A stretch of DNA of 41,950 nt from Candidatus Latescibacterota bacterium. GTDB lineage: Bacteria; Latescibacterota; UBA2968; UBA8231. Positions 7,640 to 16,401 of this stretch are shown one piece after another (position 1 is the stretch's first letter; every line of letters begins with the position of its first letter). A program made the translations under genes and the position numbers. Location: NCBI GenBank assembly GCA_022826515.1, contig JAJDUT010000111.1:1-41950 (forward strand), written 5' to 3'. The notes under the pieces were generated by a model, which was not told the DNA's origin, did not search any database, and saw nothing but the letters and a program-made list of their open reading frames with translations.

Positions 7640-10600
7640 TCAAGCGGTCTCGGCGTTGCGGTAGCTGAGGAGGTATTGGTCGAAGAGGTGATTCTTGAGT
7701 TCTTCTCCAAAGGCGTGATCGTCGGTGATGCGCTTGTACAGATCAAAGTTAGAATCGACGATCTCTTGGATCACTTGCTCGACCTTGTGGTCGAAGGTCA
7801 ATCGCACGTTTTCGCGCGTATTTACTCGCGCTGCGGCATGGAGCGCGTCGTCGTCAGCGAGCCTTTCCATCATCTGGCTAAGGGTGACGCGATGTTCGGG
7901 GCCGAGTTCGATGCCAAAGCGCTCGTTTAGCTCGGCAATAATCCGCGACAGCGTCTCCATTTCTTCCGGTACGTGTCCGTGTGCGTCCTTCGTACCGATG
8001 GGGTCGAGCGTCCCTGCCTTGCGCTCAAGATCAATCTTGCCGCTTCCCGTCTCCTGAACCCGATACGATTCCATATCGATGTTTTCCTGCGCTTCGTGCG
8101 GTAATTCCTCTTGGTCGGCGGGTAAGAGTCGGCGCAAGTACCGTGCGAAGACGTAGAGTTTTTCCAGATCGACATCGGCAAAGGTCAATATCTGTGCGAG
8201 GAACGCATAGAGCCGCACGTAGTCCGTGAGCTTGCTGCGGAAATCCTGTCGCTCATCCTCGTGTAGCCCCTGAAAACGAGCGACGACCGGATTGAGCACG
8301 GCGTAGAGCCGATCCTGCGTTACTGTGCTGTCGAAATAGACTTTGGCGAAGTCGTCCACGTCAATTTGGGCGTAAACGGGGAATGTGCTGAGGCTGGTTT
8401 GGATTTCGTAGAGCAGGTTGGGATCGGTCGCTTCCGACAACAGCGTCGTCTCGTAATAAGGCTCGAAAGCGGTCTTGATCTCGTCGGACTCGTTGGCGAA
8501 GTCGAGCACCATGGTGCCTTGTTTTTCCGCGTGTGTGCGGTTGAGCCGCGACAGCGTCTGCACTGCGTTCACGCCACCGAGTTTTTTGTCCACATACATG
8601 GTGTGCAGCAGCGGCTGGTCGAACCCGGTCTGGAACTTGTTGGCGACGATCAGGAAGCGATAGTCCGGCCCCTCGAATGTCTTGGCGGTCTGCGCCTCTG
8701 AGATTCCGTTCATACTTGGCTCAGTGTAGGACCGGCCGCCATCGTCAACGGTGCCTGAGAACGCAACTAATGCCTTGAACGAATATCCCCGCTCAGCGAG
8801 GTACTCGTCCACCGCCAGTTTGTAGCGCACTGCGTGTAGGCGCGAGCGGGTGACGATCATCGCTTTGGCCCTGCCGTTGATCTGGTTTTGCACCTGCTCG
8901 GCAAAGTGCTCGACCATGATGCGCACCTTCTCGCCGATGGCGTGTGGGTGTAGCTCGACAAAGGATTTGAGTAGGAAAGCGGCCTTGTGCTTGTCGTAGC
9001 GCGGATCGTCCTCGACGGTCTTCCACAGCCGCCAATAGGCCGTGTAGGTGGTGTAATTCCCCAAGATGTCGAGGATAAATCCCTCCTCGATTGCTTGGCG
9101 CATGCTGTAGAGGTGAAACGGTGCGAATGAGCCGTCGGGGCGCTTGGTCCCGAAGAGTTCCAGCGTCTTGGGCTTGGGTGTGGCGGTGAAGGCAAAGGTC
9201 GAAACATTGGGCAAGCGTCCGCGTTTTTCCATTTCGGCCAAGATCGCGTTCTCGCGCGCCTCTTCGGGGGTCTCGGCGTTGGACTCTTCGTTCTCTGCTT
9301 CTTCGAGCGACGCCGGAGCTAGCACGGCCTTGAGGCTCTTGGTGCTCTCGCCCGACTGCGATGAGTGCGCTTCATCGACGATTAGGGCGAAGCGCTTGCC
9401 CGGCAGTGCGCCGATTTCCGCAGCGATTACCGGGAATTTCTGTAGCGTGGTGACAATGATTGTCTTGCCGGCTTCGAGGGCGTCTTTGAGTTGGCGCGAG
9501 GTGGTGTCGATGTTTTCCACCACGCCCAATGTTTGCTCGAACTGGCGTATGGTGCTTTGGAGTTGGCGGTCGAGCACGCGGCGGTCGGTGATGACTACGA
9601 TGGAATCGAAGACGCGGCGGTCAGCGGCATCGTGCAAGGTGGAGAGTTGGTGGGCGAGCCAAGCGATGGTAAAGCTCTTGCCGCTTCCGGCCGAGTGTTG
9701 GATGAGATAGTGCTGTCCGGTTCCTGTCTCGCGGGCATTGGCAACGAGTTGGCGCACGCAATCGAGTTGCTGATAGCGAGGAAAGATTAGGAACCGCTTG
9801 CCGGTCTTGCGGCCGGTCTCATTTTCCTCTTCGACTTCGTGGATGAACTGGCGCACTAAGTCGAGGACGCTGTCGCGCGCCCAGGTTTCTTCCCAAAGAT
9901 AGGCGGTGGCATAGCCGGTTTGCGTGGGCGGCACGGCGGGATTGCCAGCTCCGCCGAATTTGCCCCGGTTATAGGGCAGGAAGCGCGTCTTGGGTCCGGC
10001 GAGGTGCGTGGTGACATAGACCAGATTTGGATCGACGGCGAAATGGGCCAGACAGCGGCCATAGGCCAATAGGGGTTCGCGCGGGTCGCGGTCGGTTTTG
10101 TATTGGCGGATGGCGTCTTCGACGGTCTGGCCGCTGAGTGGGTTCTTGAGTTCGGCGGTGAAGATTGGGATGCCGTTGAGGAACAGCACGAGGTCGAGGC
10201 TGTTTTCGTTTTTGGTGCTGTAGCGGACTTGGCGGACAACGGCGAAGAAGTTGGCCATGTACAACTGCCGGGTCTCTTCGTTGAGTCCACTCGCCGGGCG
10301 GAAATAGGCGAGACGGAACGTGCAGCCCATGTCCTTTATGCCAGTTCGCAGGACGTTGAGTGCGCCGCGTCGTTCAATCTCGGATGACAGGCGCTTGAGG
10401 AATCGCTCTTTGACCTGAGAGCCGTAGTGTTGGGACAGCTTCTGCCATTCCTTCGGCTGCGTGGCCAGCACAAAGTCTAGGACATCGTTGGGTAAGAGGC
10501 ATAGTGCGCGGTCGTAGTCTTGGGGGCGGCGTTTGAGATAGCCTCCGGGCTGCATTCCGTCGTCGCCGTAGGGCACCCGGCCTTCACTCGCAACGGGCGG

Positions 10601-10690
10601 AGCGCCGCCTACCTCGTCTGGGCTGTGGTGCAGCAGGGCGGCCTCGATGGCGTATTCAAAGGCGCGTTCGGATATCCTCTTGGAATTCAT
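7640..10690 (-). CDS. hsdR: Type I restriction enzyme, R (translocase/endonuclease) subunit
   Basis: 1016 residues, normal for HsdR. The N-terminal PD-(D/E)xK nuclease is visible as D166 in 'NSLDLVLFLNG', E180-x-K182 in 'FTAELKNP' and the following 'AIRQY' (Q196). The superfamily 2 motor follows: Walker A at 333-339 (SAGSGKS), DEAH at 439-442 (LIVDEAHSSQ), motif III 'FAFTATP', and the 'VANKFQTGFDQPLL' and 'QTLSRLNRTH' motifs of domain 2. The C-terminal helical part contacts HsdM/HsdS. It cleaves unmethylated DNA after ATP-driven translocation. All catalytic motifs are intact, so activity is expected. It is the last gene of the island, 46 bases after the hicB-like gene. The ribosome binding site is weak. 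Confidence 0.95.
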   Translation of the reverse strand: MNSKRISERAFEYAIEAALLHHSPDEVGGAPPVASEGRVPYGDDGMQPGGYLKRRPQDYDRALCLLPNDVLDFVLATQPKEWQKLSQHYGSQVKERFLKRLSSEIERRGALNVLRTGIKDMGCTFRLAYFRPASGLNEETRQLYMANFFAVVRQVRYSTKNENSLDLVLFLNGIPIFTAELKNPLSGQTVEDAIRQYKTDRDPREPLLAYGRCLAHFAVDPNLVYVTTHLAGPKTRFLPYNRGKFGGAGNPAVPPTQTGYATAYLWEETWARDSVLDLVRQFIHEVEEENETGRKTGKRFLIFPRYQQLDCVRQLVANARETGTGQHYLIQHSAGSGKSFTIAWLAHQLSTLHDAADRRVFDSIVVITDRRVLDRQLQSTIRQFEQTLGVVENIDTTSRQLKDALEAGKTIIVTTLQKFPVIAAEIGALPGKRFALIVDEAHSSQSGESTKSLKAVLAPASLEEAENEESNAETPEEARENAILAEMEKRGRLPNVSTFAFTATPKPKTLELFGTKRPDGSFAPFHLYSMRQAIEEGFILDILGNYTTYTAYWRLWKTVEDDPRYDKHKAAFLLKSFVELHPHAIGEKVRIMVEHFAEQVQNQINGRAKAMIVTRSRLHAVRYKLAVDEYLAERGYSFKALVAFSGTVDDGGRSYTEPSMNGISEAQTAKTFEGPDYRFLIVANKFQTGFDQPLLHTMYVDKKLGGVNAVQTLSRLNRTHAEKQGTMVLDFANESDEIKTAFEPYYETTLLSEATDPNLLYEIQTSLSTFPVYAQIDVDDFAKVYFDSTVTQDRLYAVLNPVVARFQGLHEDERQDFRSKLTDYVRLYAFLAQILTFADVDLEKLYVFARYLRRLLPADQEELPHEAQENIDMESYRVQETGSGKIDLERKAGTLDPIGTKDAHGHVPEEMETLSRIIAELNERFGIELGPEHRVTLSQMMERLADDDALHAAARVNTRENVRLTFDHKVEQVIQEIVDSNFDLYKRITDDHAFGEELKNHLFDQYLLSYRNAETA

Positions 10691-10736
10691 AGAGTATCTC
10701 GTGCCGTCATAGGGAACGGCTTACCATTCGCACCCG

Positions 10737-11165
10737 TTACGCCGCTTGGGACTCTACAATCAATTCCCGACCTAACGACCGCAGGGCCTTGTGAAGGCGG
10801 TTGGCGGAGGTGTGATGCCGTGGGTCAAGCATGCGGCGCACGACTTTCTCGTTGACGCCGAGGCGTCGAGCGACGCTGAGGCGCGAGAGACCGCTTTCCC
10901 GAAACGCAAGGACGAACGCGGCTTTTGCAGCCATGTCGGGTGGGACGGCGATGTAGTGCTCGCCGGCGCATCTTCTGCTAGGCACCGGGATGGGCTCGCC
11001 GTCGTCAATGCGGCCGGCGACAGCTTCCTCCAGTGCGTCGCGTGCCTCCGCAAGAGCCGCCGACTTGTCGGCACCAGAAGTGAAACATTCCGGGAAGTCC
11101 CGGAACGAGACGATGATCTCGCCTGAAGAATCGGGCTGAAGCCGGGCCGGATAGCGGAACTGCAT
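10737..11165 (-). CDS. HicB-like protein with C-terminal helix-turn-helix, no HicA partner
   Basis: 142 residues. The N-terminal ~60 residues show the HicB partial-RNase-H-like fold: 'FRYPARLQPDSSGEIIVSFRDFPECFTSGADKSAALAEARDAL...' in shortened form. The C-terminal part, 'FRESGLSRLSVARRLGVNEKVVRRMLDP', is a helix-turn-helix like those HicB antitoxins use to repress their own operon. The start has AAGGAG at good spacing. A HicA toxin (~60-80 residues, short basic dsRBD-like protein) would be expected next to it, but the flanks are 41 and 46 bases and hold no such gene. It sits between hsdS and hsdR on the same strand, so it may have become a transcription regulator of the restriction gene or be an orphan antitoxin. 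Confidence 0.8.
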   Translation of the reverse strand: MQFRYPARLQPDSSGEIIVSFRDFPECFTSGADKSAALAEARDALEEAVAGRIDDGEPIPVPSRRCAGEHYIAVPPDMAAKAAFVLAFRESGLSRLSVARRLGVNEKVVRRMLDPRHHTSANRLHKALRSLGRELIVESQAA

Positions 11166-11206
11166 GACGATCTCCTTACTTTTTTGACCTTACCGACTGA
11201 CCCGGT

Positions 11207-12616
11207 TCACGCGGCGGCTTCTCGCACGTCGATTTTGCCGGTTACTGCTGCGGAGATGAGGGCGGTGCGGAGTTCTTTGAGGCGGCTGATAGCTTCTTGG
11301 ACTTTGGCGATGAGGGCGTCGATTTGGGTGGTTTCGCGGTCGAGGAAGGTGGCGATGGCGCGTTGTTCGGGGAGAGGAGGAAGCAATATTACTGCTGCCC
11401 CTAATTCCTCAGCATTTAGATGCGGCTGAGCAGAGCGCATACTGGAAATAACCAATTGAGCATCTCGTACATAAGTGCAAAGTAAAGCGACTGCGACAAA
11501 TTCTGCTAACTCATTATTGACAGTAACGACCATATCGTAACCTGTGACGGCTCCATCATAAGCTTTCGGTATGATCGCAGAGTCTGCGGTATATGCACCG
11601 CTTCGCACTACAATAATCTCCCCCTCGGCTAAAAAAGCGTCTCGGCCTATCGGGACATCACCCGGATCAACGTAAACCATGTCCTCCTCAGTAATACGAC
11701 CGCGGGTCACATTTGTAGCACGAATCAATGGTAACCCATTTGATGATTCACGCGGGGGCTGCCCCAATCCGTAACGAATGCGTGAAATTGTTTTTAGTCT
11801 CTTACTGTCCCAATGCGCCGGAATCTCTCCCAGCCACTCGACGCCGGAGTCCTTCAGGGGCACATCGGGGTCGAGGCCCTTGGTGACGGTGTGGCTGATG
11901 AGGGCGGTGCGCTTTTCCTGGAGCAGTTCGATCAGTCGCTCCTTCTTGGCGACGAGGGCGTCGATTTTGGTCGTCTCGCGGTCGAGGAAGGCGGCGATGG
12001 CGCGTTGTTCGGGGAGAGAAGGGAGCGGGTGCATAAGGTTTCTAACGAAAGAATCGGGCACACGTTTCTGGCCTCCTGCACCGTACATTTCGGCCTCACC
12101 CAGCCTTTTGAACGCATCTCCCATGGACAAGTAGAATAGGAATTGTCGGTCTGTAGATTCCTTAACTCTAAGGACATGGAGTTCCGTAGTTCCGAACGCA
12201 ATTTCATTAACGAGTCCTGTAGCGACCGCGCCTTTGCCATTTTCGAAACAAGGAGTAATCTTCGCGACCACTACATCCCCTTCGCGAAAATAGGTGTAAC
12301 CAGTATACACTTCGCCCACCAACTTTGTTGTCGTCAATTCTAGGCCGCCATACTCCCCAATAGCCTCCATCGGTACAAACGAAACCTCAAGCGACTCACC
12401 ACGGTTTCGTACTTCTGTTGGCGCGGGGTTCAATGTTACAGCATACTTCAGCCGCTTCACTTCCCAATGCGCCGGAATCTCTCCCAACCACTCGATGCCG
12501 GAGTCCTTGTAGGCCGGATAGGGGTTTAACCTCGGCAGCGTACCGGCATTTCCGGTTTTCTCCCGCTGAGGGATTACGCCATTTCCATGCTTTATGTCTT
12601 TATGCTTGATCCCCAT
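11207..12616 (-). CDS. hsdS: Type I restriction-modification specificity subunit
   Basis: About 469 residues from the ATG at 12616. The frame extends to 12739, but the extra 41 residues read as out-of-frame abiEii sequence. An ATG at 12625 is an alternative. Two target-recognition domains are each followed by a conserved helix. The repeats are clear: 'KDSGIEWLGEIPAHWEVKRLK' in part, against '...GVEWLGEIPAHWDSKRLK', and 'LPEQRAIAAFLDRETTKIDAL' in part, against 'LPEQRAIATFLDRETTQIDAL'. The central helices set the spacing between the two half-sites of the DNA target. The two recognition domains differ from each other and their DNA is visibly more AT-rich than the repeats. The start overlaps the end of abiEii by 17 bases, suggesting translational coupling. 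Confidence 0.93.
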   Translation of the reverse strand: MGIKHKDIKHGNGVIPQREKTGNAGTLPRLNPYPAYKDSGIEWLGEIPAHWEVKRLKYAVTLNPAPTEVRNRGESLEVSFVPMEAIGEYGGLELTTTKLVGEVYTGYTYFREGDVVVAKITPCFENGKGAVATGLVNEIAFGTTELHVLRVKESTDRQFLFYLSMGDAFKRLGEAEMYGAGGQKRVPDSFVRNLMHPLPSLPEQRAIAAFLDRETTKIDALVAKKERLIELLQEKRTALISHTVTKGLDPDVPLKDSGVEWLGEIPAHWDSKRLKTISRIRYGLGQPPRESSNGLPLIRATNVTRGRITEEDMVYVDPGDVPIGRDAFLAEGEIIVVRSGAYTADSAIIPKAYDGAVTGYDMVVTVNNELAEFVAVALLCTYVRDAQLVISSMRSAQPHLNAEELGAAVILLPPLPEQRAIATFLDRETTQIDALIAKVQEAISRLKELRTALISAAVTGKIDVREAAA

Positions 12617-13550
12617 CCTCGGCATCCTGCTCTGCAACCGACTCCCACGGGCCTCCGGGGGGCCAGTGCAAGTCGAACGGGCTATTTGCAAAGATACTTT
12701 CGTGGACTGGTCCGAAGAAGTTCTGTACGCGCTCGCCAATTACGGTAAACGATTCCGGGGGCGTGGACAGAAGCGCTGCATCGTACCGATAATCGCGCCA
12801 TCGGGTATTGAGGGCTTCGTCGGAATAAAACGCCAAAGTCAATGCGACAGGCGTTTCCTCGAATACTGACGTCCTGCGCCGCTCAAAGCAGCTATAGATT
12901 GCCTCGCGCAACGCTTTGCCCTCAAAAGTAAATGCCTCCGACAAGGCCCAAACGTCATAAAAATCCTTCATGCGGCTGTTACGTCTCCCTAGACTCACCA
13001 TGGCGTCGAATTTTTCGGCGAGACTCGTCACCATTGGATATACTCGTACAACGGGTGCGGGAATGCCTTTGAGCAACGTGCCCATGGACATTTCATGCGG
13101 GGCAGGCGTAACCACATCGCCGAAGCCAAAGTCGATCTGGATAGGAATCCTTGCTTGCTCCAGTCGACAAATCATCCTGACGCGCTGGCCCTGAAGTTGC
13201 TGTTGTGCGCGAATTGGCGATATCCGTACGCTGTCGAGATCAAAGGTCAAGCCATCCTCGGGGCAGGCGACCGCGCAAACCGTTTTGACGATTTCCTGAA
13301 CAGAGGTCTCATCATTGTAGCCCAGAGCCAGCAAGTCGATGTCGCGTGTACTGCGGTAGGGTTCCTCCATCCAAACGACCAATAGCGTAGCTCCCTTCAG
13401 AATACACCGGTCGCGGCAAGACGACACGCCAAGGCGATAGAGGAATCTTTCACCGGCGTAACGGGCAAGCAGAAGTTGGAACTCTACGCCACTGTCTTTC
13501 GACTTGTTGTACAGGCGTGCCCGGACAGATGCCGCAAAATTCCTGATCAT
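12600..13550 (-). CDS. abiEii: AbiEii/AbiGii-type nucleotidyltransferase toxin
   Basis: 316 residues with the DNA polymerase beta-like nucleotidyltransferase core of the AbiEii toxin family. 'ILKGATLLVVW' (K52-G-A) matches the GS-type motif, and 'RSTRDIDLLALG' carries the catalytic D70-x-D72. 'FGFGDVVTP' and 'SRMKDFYDVWAL' are the later conserved motifs (third acidic residue and K/D motif). In characterised AbiE systems the toxin is neutralised by AbiEi without direct protein contact (type IV behaviour), and related toxins modify tRNA. The first four bases overlap the last four of abiEi (ATGA), the usual coupled layout. It is unusual in lying inside a type I restriction locus and overlapping hsdS. 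Confidence 0.92.
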   Translation of the reverse strand: MIRNFAASVRARLYNKSKDSGVEFQLLLARYAGERFLYRLGVSSCRDRCILKGATLLVVWMEEPYRSTRDIDLLALGYNDETSVQEIVKTVCAVACPEDGLTFDLDSVRISPIRAQQQLQGQRVRMICRLEQARIPIQIDFGFGDVVTPAPHEMSMGTLLKGIPAPVVRVYPMVTSLAEKFDAMVSLGRRNSRMKDFYDVWALSEAFTFEGKALREAIYSCFERRRTSVFEETPVALTLAFYSDEALNTRWRDYRYDAALLSTPPESFTVIGERVQNFFGPVHESIFANSPFDLHWPPGGPWESVAEQDAEDGDQA

Positions 13551-14152
13551 AGTGCCCCAAACTCTAGGGCTGTGCTCAACCGGCGCGAAGGAAGTTCCTC
13601 AAGCGTTCGCATCAGAGCATCCACCGTTACCTTGCGTTCCCGGAGACCTTCGTGCAATGCCTCAAGAGCGGCTTCTCGTCCGATCAGGCGTTCGAATCGG
13701 AAACAATCGACGATCGTGCGGGCCGGCGAAGTGATGTGCGCCGGAACCCCATTGAACACGGCTTCGCGCACTCCGTACGTCCAGGCTGAACCGCTGAAGC
13801 GGACTAGGCGAGTCCGAATTTGCGGTAGCCGGGGAGGTCTTGCCTTGTGGTGAATGGCAATCCAGACCCAGGGCGAAAGCTGGGTACCGATCTCGTAAAA
13901 ATTGAGTGCCGTAATGAGACAAACAACTGCATTGGGCACCCGGGCGCATACAGCGGCCACGGTAGCGTGCTCAGTCAGTTCGGCGCTGACGAGCCGGTAC
14001 AGACCGCGGTCCACCCGCTCAACCACGCCGGCCCGGACCAACCGAACGAGTTGGTCGTAGGTAATTCCCAGTTTTTCAACCTCGCTAGGACGAAAAAAGG
14101 CCCCCAGGCCGGCGCTGTGAAGGCGATCTTGGTCGAGTTGAATGGTCGTCAT
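13547..14152 (-). CDS. abiEi: AbiEi-type antitoxin and autorepressor
   Basis: 201 residues. The N-terminal winged helix (FFRPSEVEKLGITYDQLVRL, then GVVERVDRGLYRLV) is the DNA-binding domain of AbiEi antitoxins. The C-terminal domain ('ALNFYEIGT', 'FSGSAWTYGVREAVFNGVPAHITSPARTIVDCFRF') matches the antitoxin part that blocks AbiEii. In studied systems AbiEi binds inverted repeats in its own promoter and represses the operon. That architecture is present here: four copies of a TGTCGGCA-type half-site surround a near-consensus promoter just upstream. The ribosome binding site is weak (AAAGA). Confidence 0.92.
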   Translation of the reverse strand: MTTIQLDQDRLHSAGLGAFFRPSEVEKLGITYDQLVRLVRAGVVERVDRGLYRLVSAELTEHATVAAVCARVPNAVVCLITALNFYEIGTQLSPWVWIAIHHKARPPRLPQIRTRLVRFSGSAWTYGVREAVFNGVPAHITSPARTIVDCFRFERLIGREAALEALHEGLRERKVTVDALMRTLEELPSRRLSTALEFGAL

Positions 14153-14160
14153 TCTTTAAA

Positions 14161-14193
14161 AATGTTGGCACTTTGATTATGAATGCCGACATT
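14161..14193. promoter_or_regulatory. Inverted-repeat operator O1 of abiE (promoter-proximal)
   Basis: Arms AATGTTGGCA (14161-14170) and TGCCGACATT (14184-14193) match as an inverted repeat with one mismatch. They overlap the -10 box at 14191-14196 and the probable start point. The half-site sequence is the same as in the distal operator at 14223-14256. Expected to be bound by AbiEi. Confidence 0.7.
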
Positions 14194-14218
14194 ATACGGA
14201 ATTTTTAGCTTGTGTCAA
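14191..14218 (-). promoter_or_regulatory. Sigma-70-type promoter of abiEi-abiEii (and possibly hsdS-hicB-hsdR)
   Basis: Reading on the minus strand, TTGACA (14218-14213) and TATAAT (14196-14191) are both perfect consensus hexamers, separated by 16 bases. Transcription would start near 14183, leaving a leader of about 30 bases before the abiEi ATG. Operator half-sites lie on both sides, so a strong but repressible promoter is expected. No other promoter of this quality was noticed inside the island. Confidence 0.85.
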
Positions 14219-14222
14219 CAGA

Positions 14223-14256
14223 AAATGTCGGCACTTAACCGCAAGTGCCGACATTT
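14223..14256. promoter_or_regulatory. Perfect inverted-repeat operator O2 of abiE (upstream of -35)
   Basis: AAATGTCGGCACTT (14223-14236) and AAGTGCCGACATTT (14243-14256) are perfect 14-base arms around a six-base spacer. The repeat starts only four bases after the hsdM stop codon and ends just before the -35 box. It repeats the half-site found in O1. In RNA from hsdM it would also form a stable stem followed by TTTTCTGTT, so it may serve as hsdM terminator as well. Confidence 0.8.
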
Positions 14257-14260
14257 GGTA

Positions 14261-16393
14261 TCACCTTGTGGGTTCTGCCGACATGCCTTTCAGCATCTCC
14301 AGAATGTCCGTCTCGATAGCTTGGATATCGGCTTCGATCTCCCCGAGCGGGCGCGGCGGCTTATACCGATAGAAATAGCGGTTGAAGTTGATCTCGTAGC
14401 CGACCAAGCCAACCTTCCCGTCCCGGTGATCGCGCTTCGACGTGTCGATCCAAGCATCGGGAACATGTGGTTTGACCTCGCGCTCAAAGAAGGCGCGGAC
14501 GCTGGCCGGTACTCCGTCGTCATCCTCGGGATCCTCTCCTTCGGCAAGCGGTACGCGCTCGGTGTCGCGCAGCTCTGGGTCGGGTTCAGGCGCACCGGCC
14601 TTGTCGCGACAGATCTCGGCCGTCTCATCACGCTCGGATAGAGCCACGAGGATTGCTTTTTTTGTCGGTGCTGGCAGTTTGAGTTCGGCTTTCCGGGTCG
14701 CTTTCGCAAGTTCCTTGAGGAACACTTCCCGATCTTTGTAAAGGGTGTCGGGCATCATCTTGAGCATGGTCCGAATAGCTTGCTGCAGAGCTTGACCCTC
14801 AGCCTCTTCCTTGGCCCCGGCCTCTCCCCGCTTCTTCGATTTAGCCAGATTCTGAAAGCCTGTCTGTTCGCTGAGGCGCTCGATCCGTTCCGCGCTTGCT
14901 TGGAAATTGAGCCGCAGCGGTCGTTCAACGGTGATTTTGCGATACCCAAACTGCGCCGTCGAGAAGACGCGGCTGACGATGCACTCTTCGTCCTCGATCT
15001 CGCGCGTCTCGCTGTCCTGATAATTGGCGAGCAATTCCAGCACATCGGCTGCCTTTTCCGATGGTATCACGCGCCGCTTGTCGCCGAGGCTCCGGGGCAT
15101 CGGGATCCAGAACGCAGAGGCGTCGATGAGCTGCACCTTGCCCTTGCGCGCCAGTGCCTTACGGTTGGTCAGCAGCCACACGTAGGTGGCGATGCCGGTG
15201 TTGTAGAAAAGCTGTTCGGGCAGCGCAATCAGCGCCTCCAGCAGGTCGTTTTCCAAGATGTAGCGGCGAATTTCGCTCTCGCCGCTGCCTGCATCGCCGG
15301 TAAACAGTGGCGAACCGTTCATAATAATCGCAATGCGGGCACCGCCTTGGTCGGGTGCTTTCGCGTGGGCGAGCATGTGTAGCAGGAACAGGGTCTGGCC
15401 GTCGCTGATGCGCGGCAATCCAGGGCCGAAGCGGCCAGCCGTGCCCCGTTCGTGTTCTGCTTCGACTGTGGCCTTGTCGCGCTTCCAGTCCTTGCCGTAG
15501 GGCGGATTGGCGATTAGGTAGTCGAAGGTTTGGCCGGTATGGCGGTCGTTGGATAGCGTGCTGCCGAAGGCGATCTTGTCCGCGTCGCGCCCCGACGGGT
15601 CTTTTATGAAGATGTCGGATTTTGAGACCGCCCAAGTCTCCGGGTTCACTTCTTGGCCGAAAAGGTGAATCTCCGCCTGTGGGTTGATCGCGGGCCGGGG
15701 TTGATCGGTTCCACCCGCAATGTGCTCCTTGGCGATCATCAGCATACCGCCGGAGCCACAGCAAGGGTCGTACACACTGCGCACGACGCCGGGGTCCGCG
15801 ATGCGCTCTTCGTCACCGGCGAGCATGAGATCTACCATCAGATGGACGACGTCGCGGGGCGTGAAGTGTTCGCCGGGATTTTCGTCTAGAGCTTCGTTGA
15901 AGCGGCGGATCAACTCTTCGAAAATCGTTCCCATGGTCGGGTTGTCGATCAGGTCTGGGTGTAAATCAACGGTCCCGAACTGCTCTACAACCTGGAACAG
16001 TAGCCCCGCCTCGTCGAGCTTGCTGATCGTGTTGTCGAAGTCGAACCGCTCCAGCACCTCGCGCATGTTGCTGCTGAAACCGGCGATGTAGTTCCTGAGA
16101 TTGGCGGCAAGCTGCGGTGAATCCGCGAGCAGCTTGTCGAAGTCGTAGCGGGAGGTGTTGTAAAAGGCGAAGTCCGAGACTCTGCGAAGCTGAGGGTCCA
16201 GATCCTCTAATCCAAGCTGGTGTAGCTCTGCCTGCCGTTGCAGCACCTTATCCTTGGTCGGTGCTAGGACGCAGTCGAGACGGCGCAGCACGGTTAGCGG
16301 CAGAATGACATCTTGGTACTTGCCGCGTTTGAAGCTGTCGCGAATCAAGTTCGCAACGTCCCACAAGAAACTGACGATCTCACTATGGTTCAT
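14261..16393 (-). CDS. hsdM: Type I restriction-modification DNA methyltransferase subunit
   Basis: 710 residues from the ATG at 16393, which has AGGAGA at four bases; the longer frame to 16588 is shadow sequence of the fic gene. The N-terminal helical domain (SFLWDVANLIRDSFKRGKYQDVILPL) is the HsdM_N region. The SAM-binding motif I is D209-PCCGSGGM, and the catalytic N296-PPY is in 'DYLIANPPYGKDW', so it is an N6-adenine methyltransferase. A long charged C-terminal part (600-710), 'SKRDHRDGKVGLVGYEINFNRYFYRY', is typical of this subfamily. It starts eight bases after the fic stop, indicating co-transcription. It is separated from hsdS by the abiE operon. Confidence 0.94.
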   Translation of the reverse strand: MNHSEIVSFLWDVANLIRDSFKRGKYQDVILPLTVLRRLDCVLAPTKDKVLQRQAELHQLGLEDLDPQLRRVSDFAFYNTSRYDFDKLLADSPQLAANLRNYIAGFSSNMREVLERFDFDNTISKLDEAGLLFQVVEQFGTVDLHPDLIDNPTMGTIFEELIRRFNEALDENPGEHFTPRDVVHLMVDLMLAGDEERIADPGVVRSVYDPCCGSGGMLMIAKEHIAGGTDQPRPAINPQAEIHLFGQEVNPETWAVSKSDIFIKDPSGRDADKIAFGSTLSNDRHTGQTFDYLIANPPYGKDWKRDKATVEAEHERGTAGRFGPGLPRISDGQTLFLLHMLAHAKAPDQGGARIAIIMNGSPLFTGDAGSGESEIRRYILENDLLEALIALPEQLFYNTGIATYVWLLTNRKALARKGKVQLIDASAFWIPMPRSLGDKRRVIPSEKAADVLELLANYQDSETREIEDEECIVSRVFSTAQFGYRKITVERPLRLNFQASAERIERLSEQTGFQNLAKSKKRGEAGAKEEAEGQALQQAIRTMLKMMPDTLYKDREVFLKELAKATRKAELKLPAPTKKAILVALSERDETAEICRDKAGAPEPDPELRDTERVPLAEGEDPEDDDGVPASVRAFFEREVKPHVPDAWIDTSKRDHRDGKVGLVGYEINFNRYFYRYKPPRPLGEIEADIQAIETDILEMLKGMSAEPTR

Positions 16394-16401
16394 TGGCTCT
16401 C

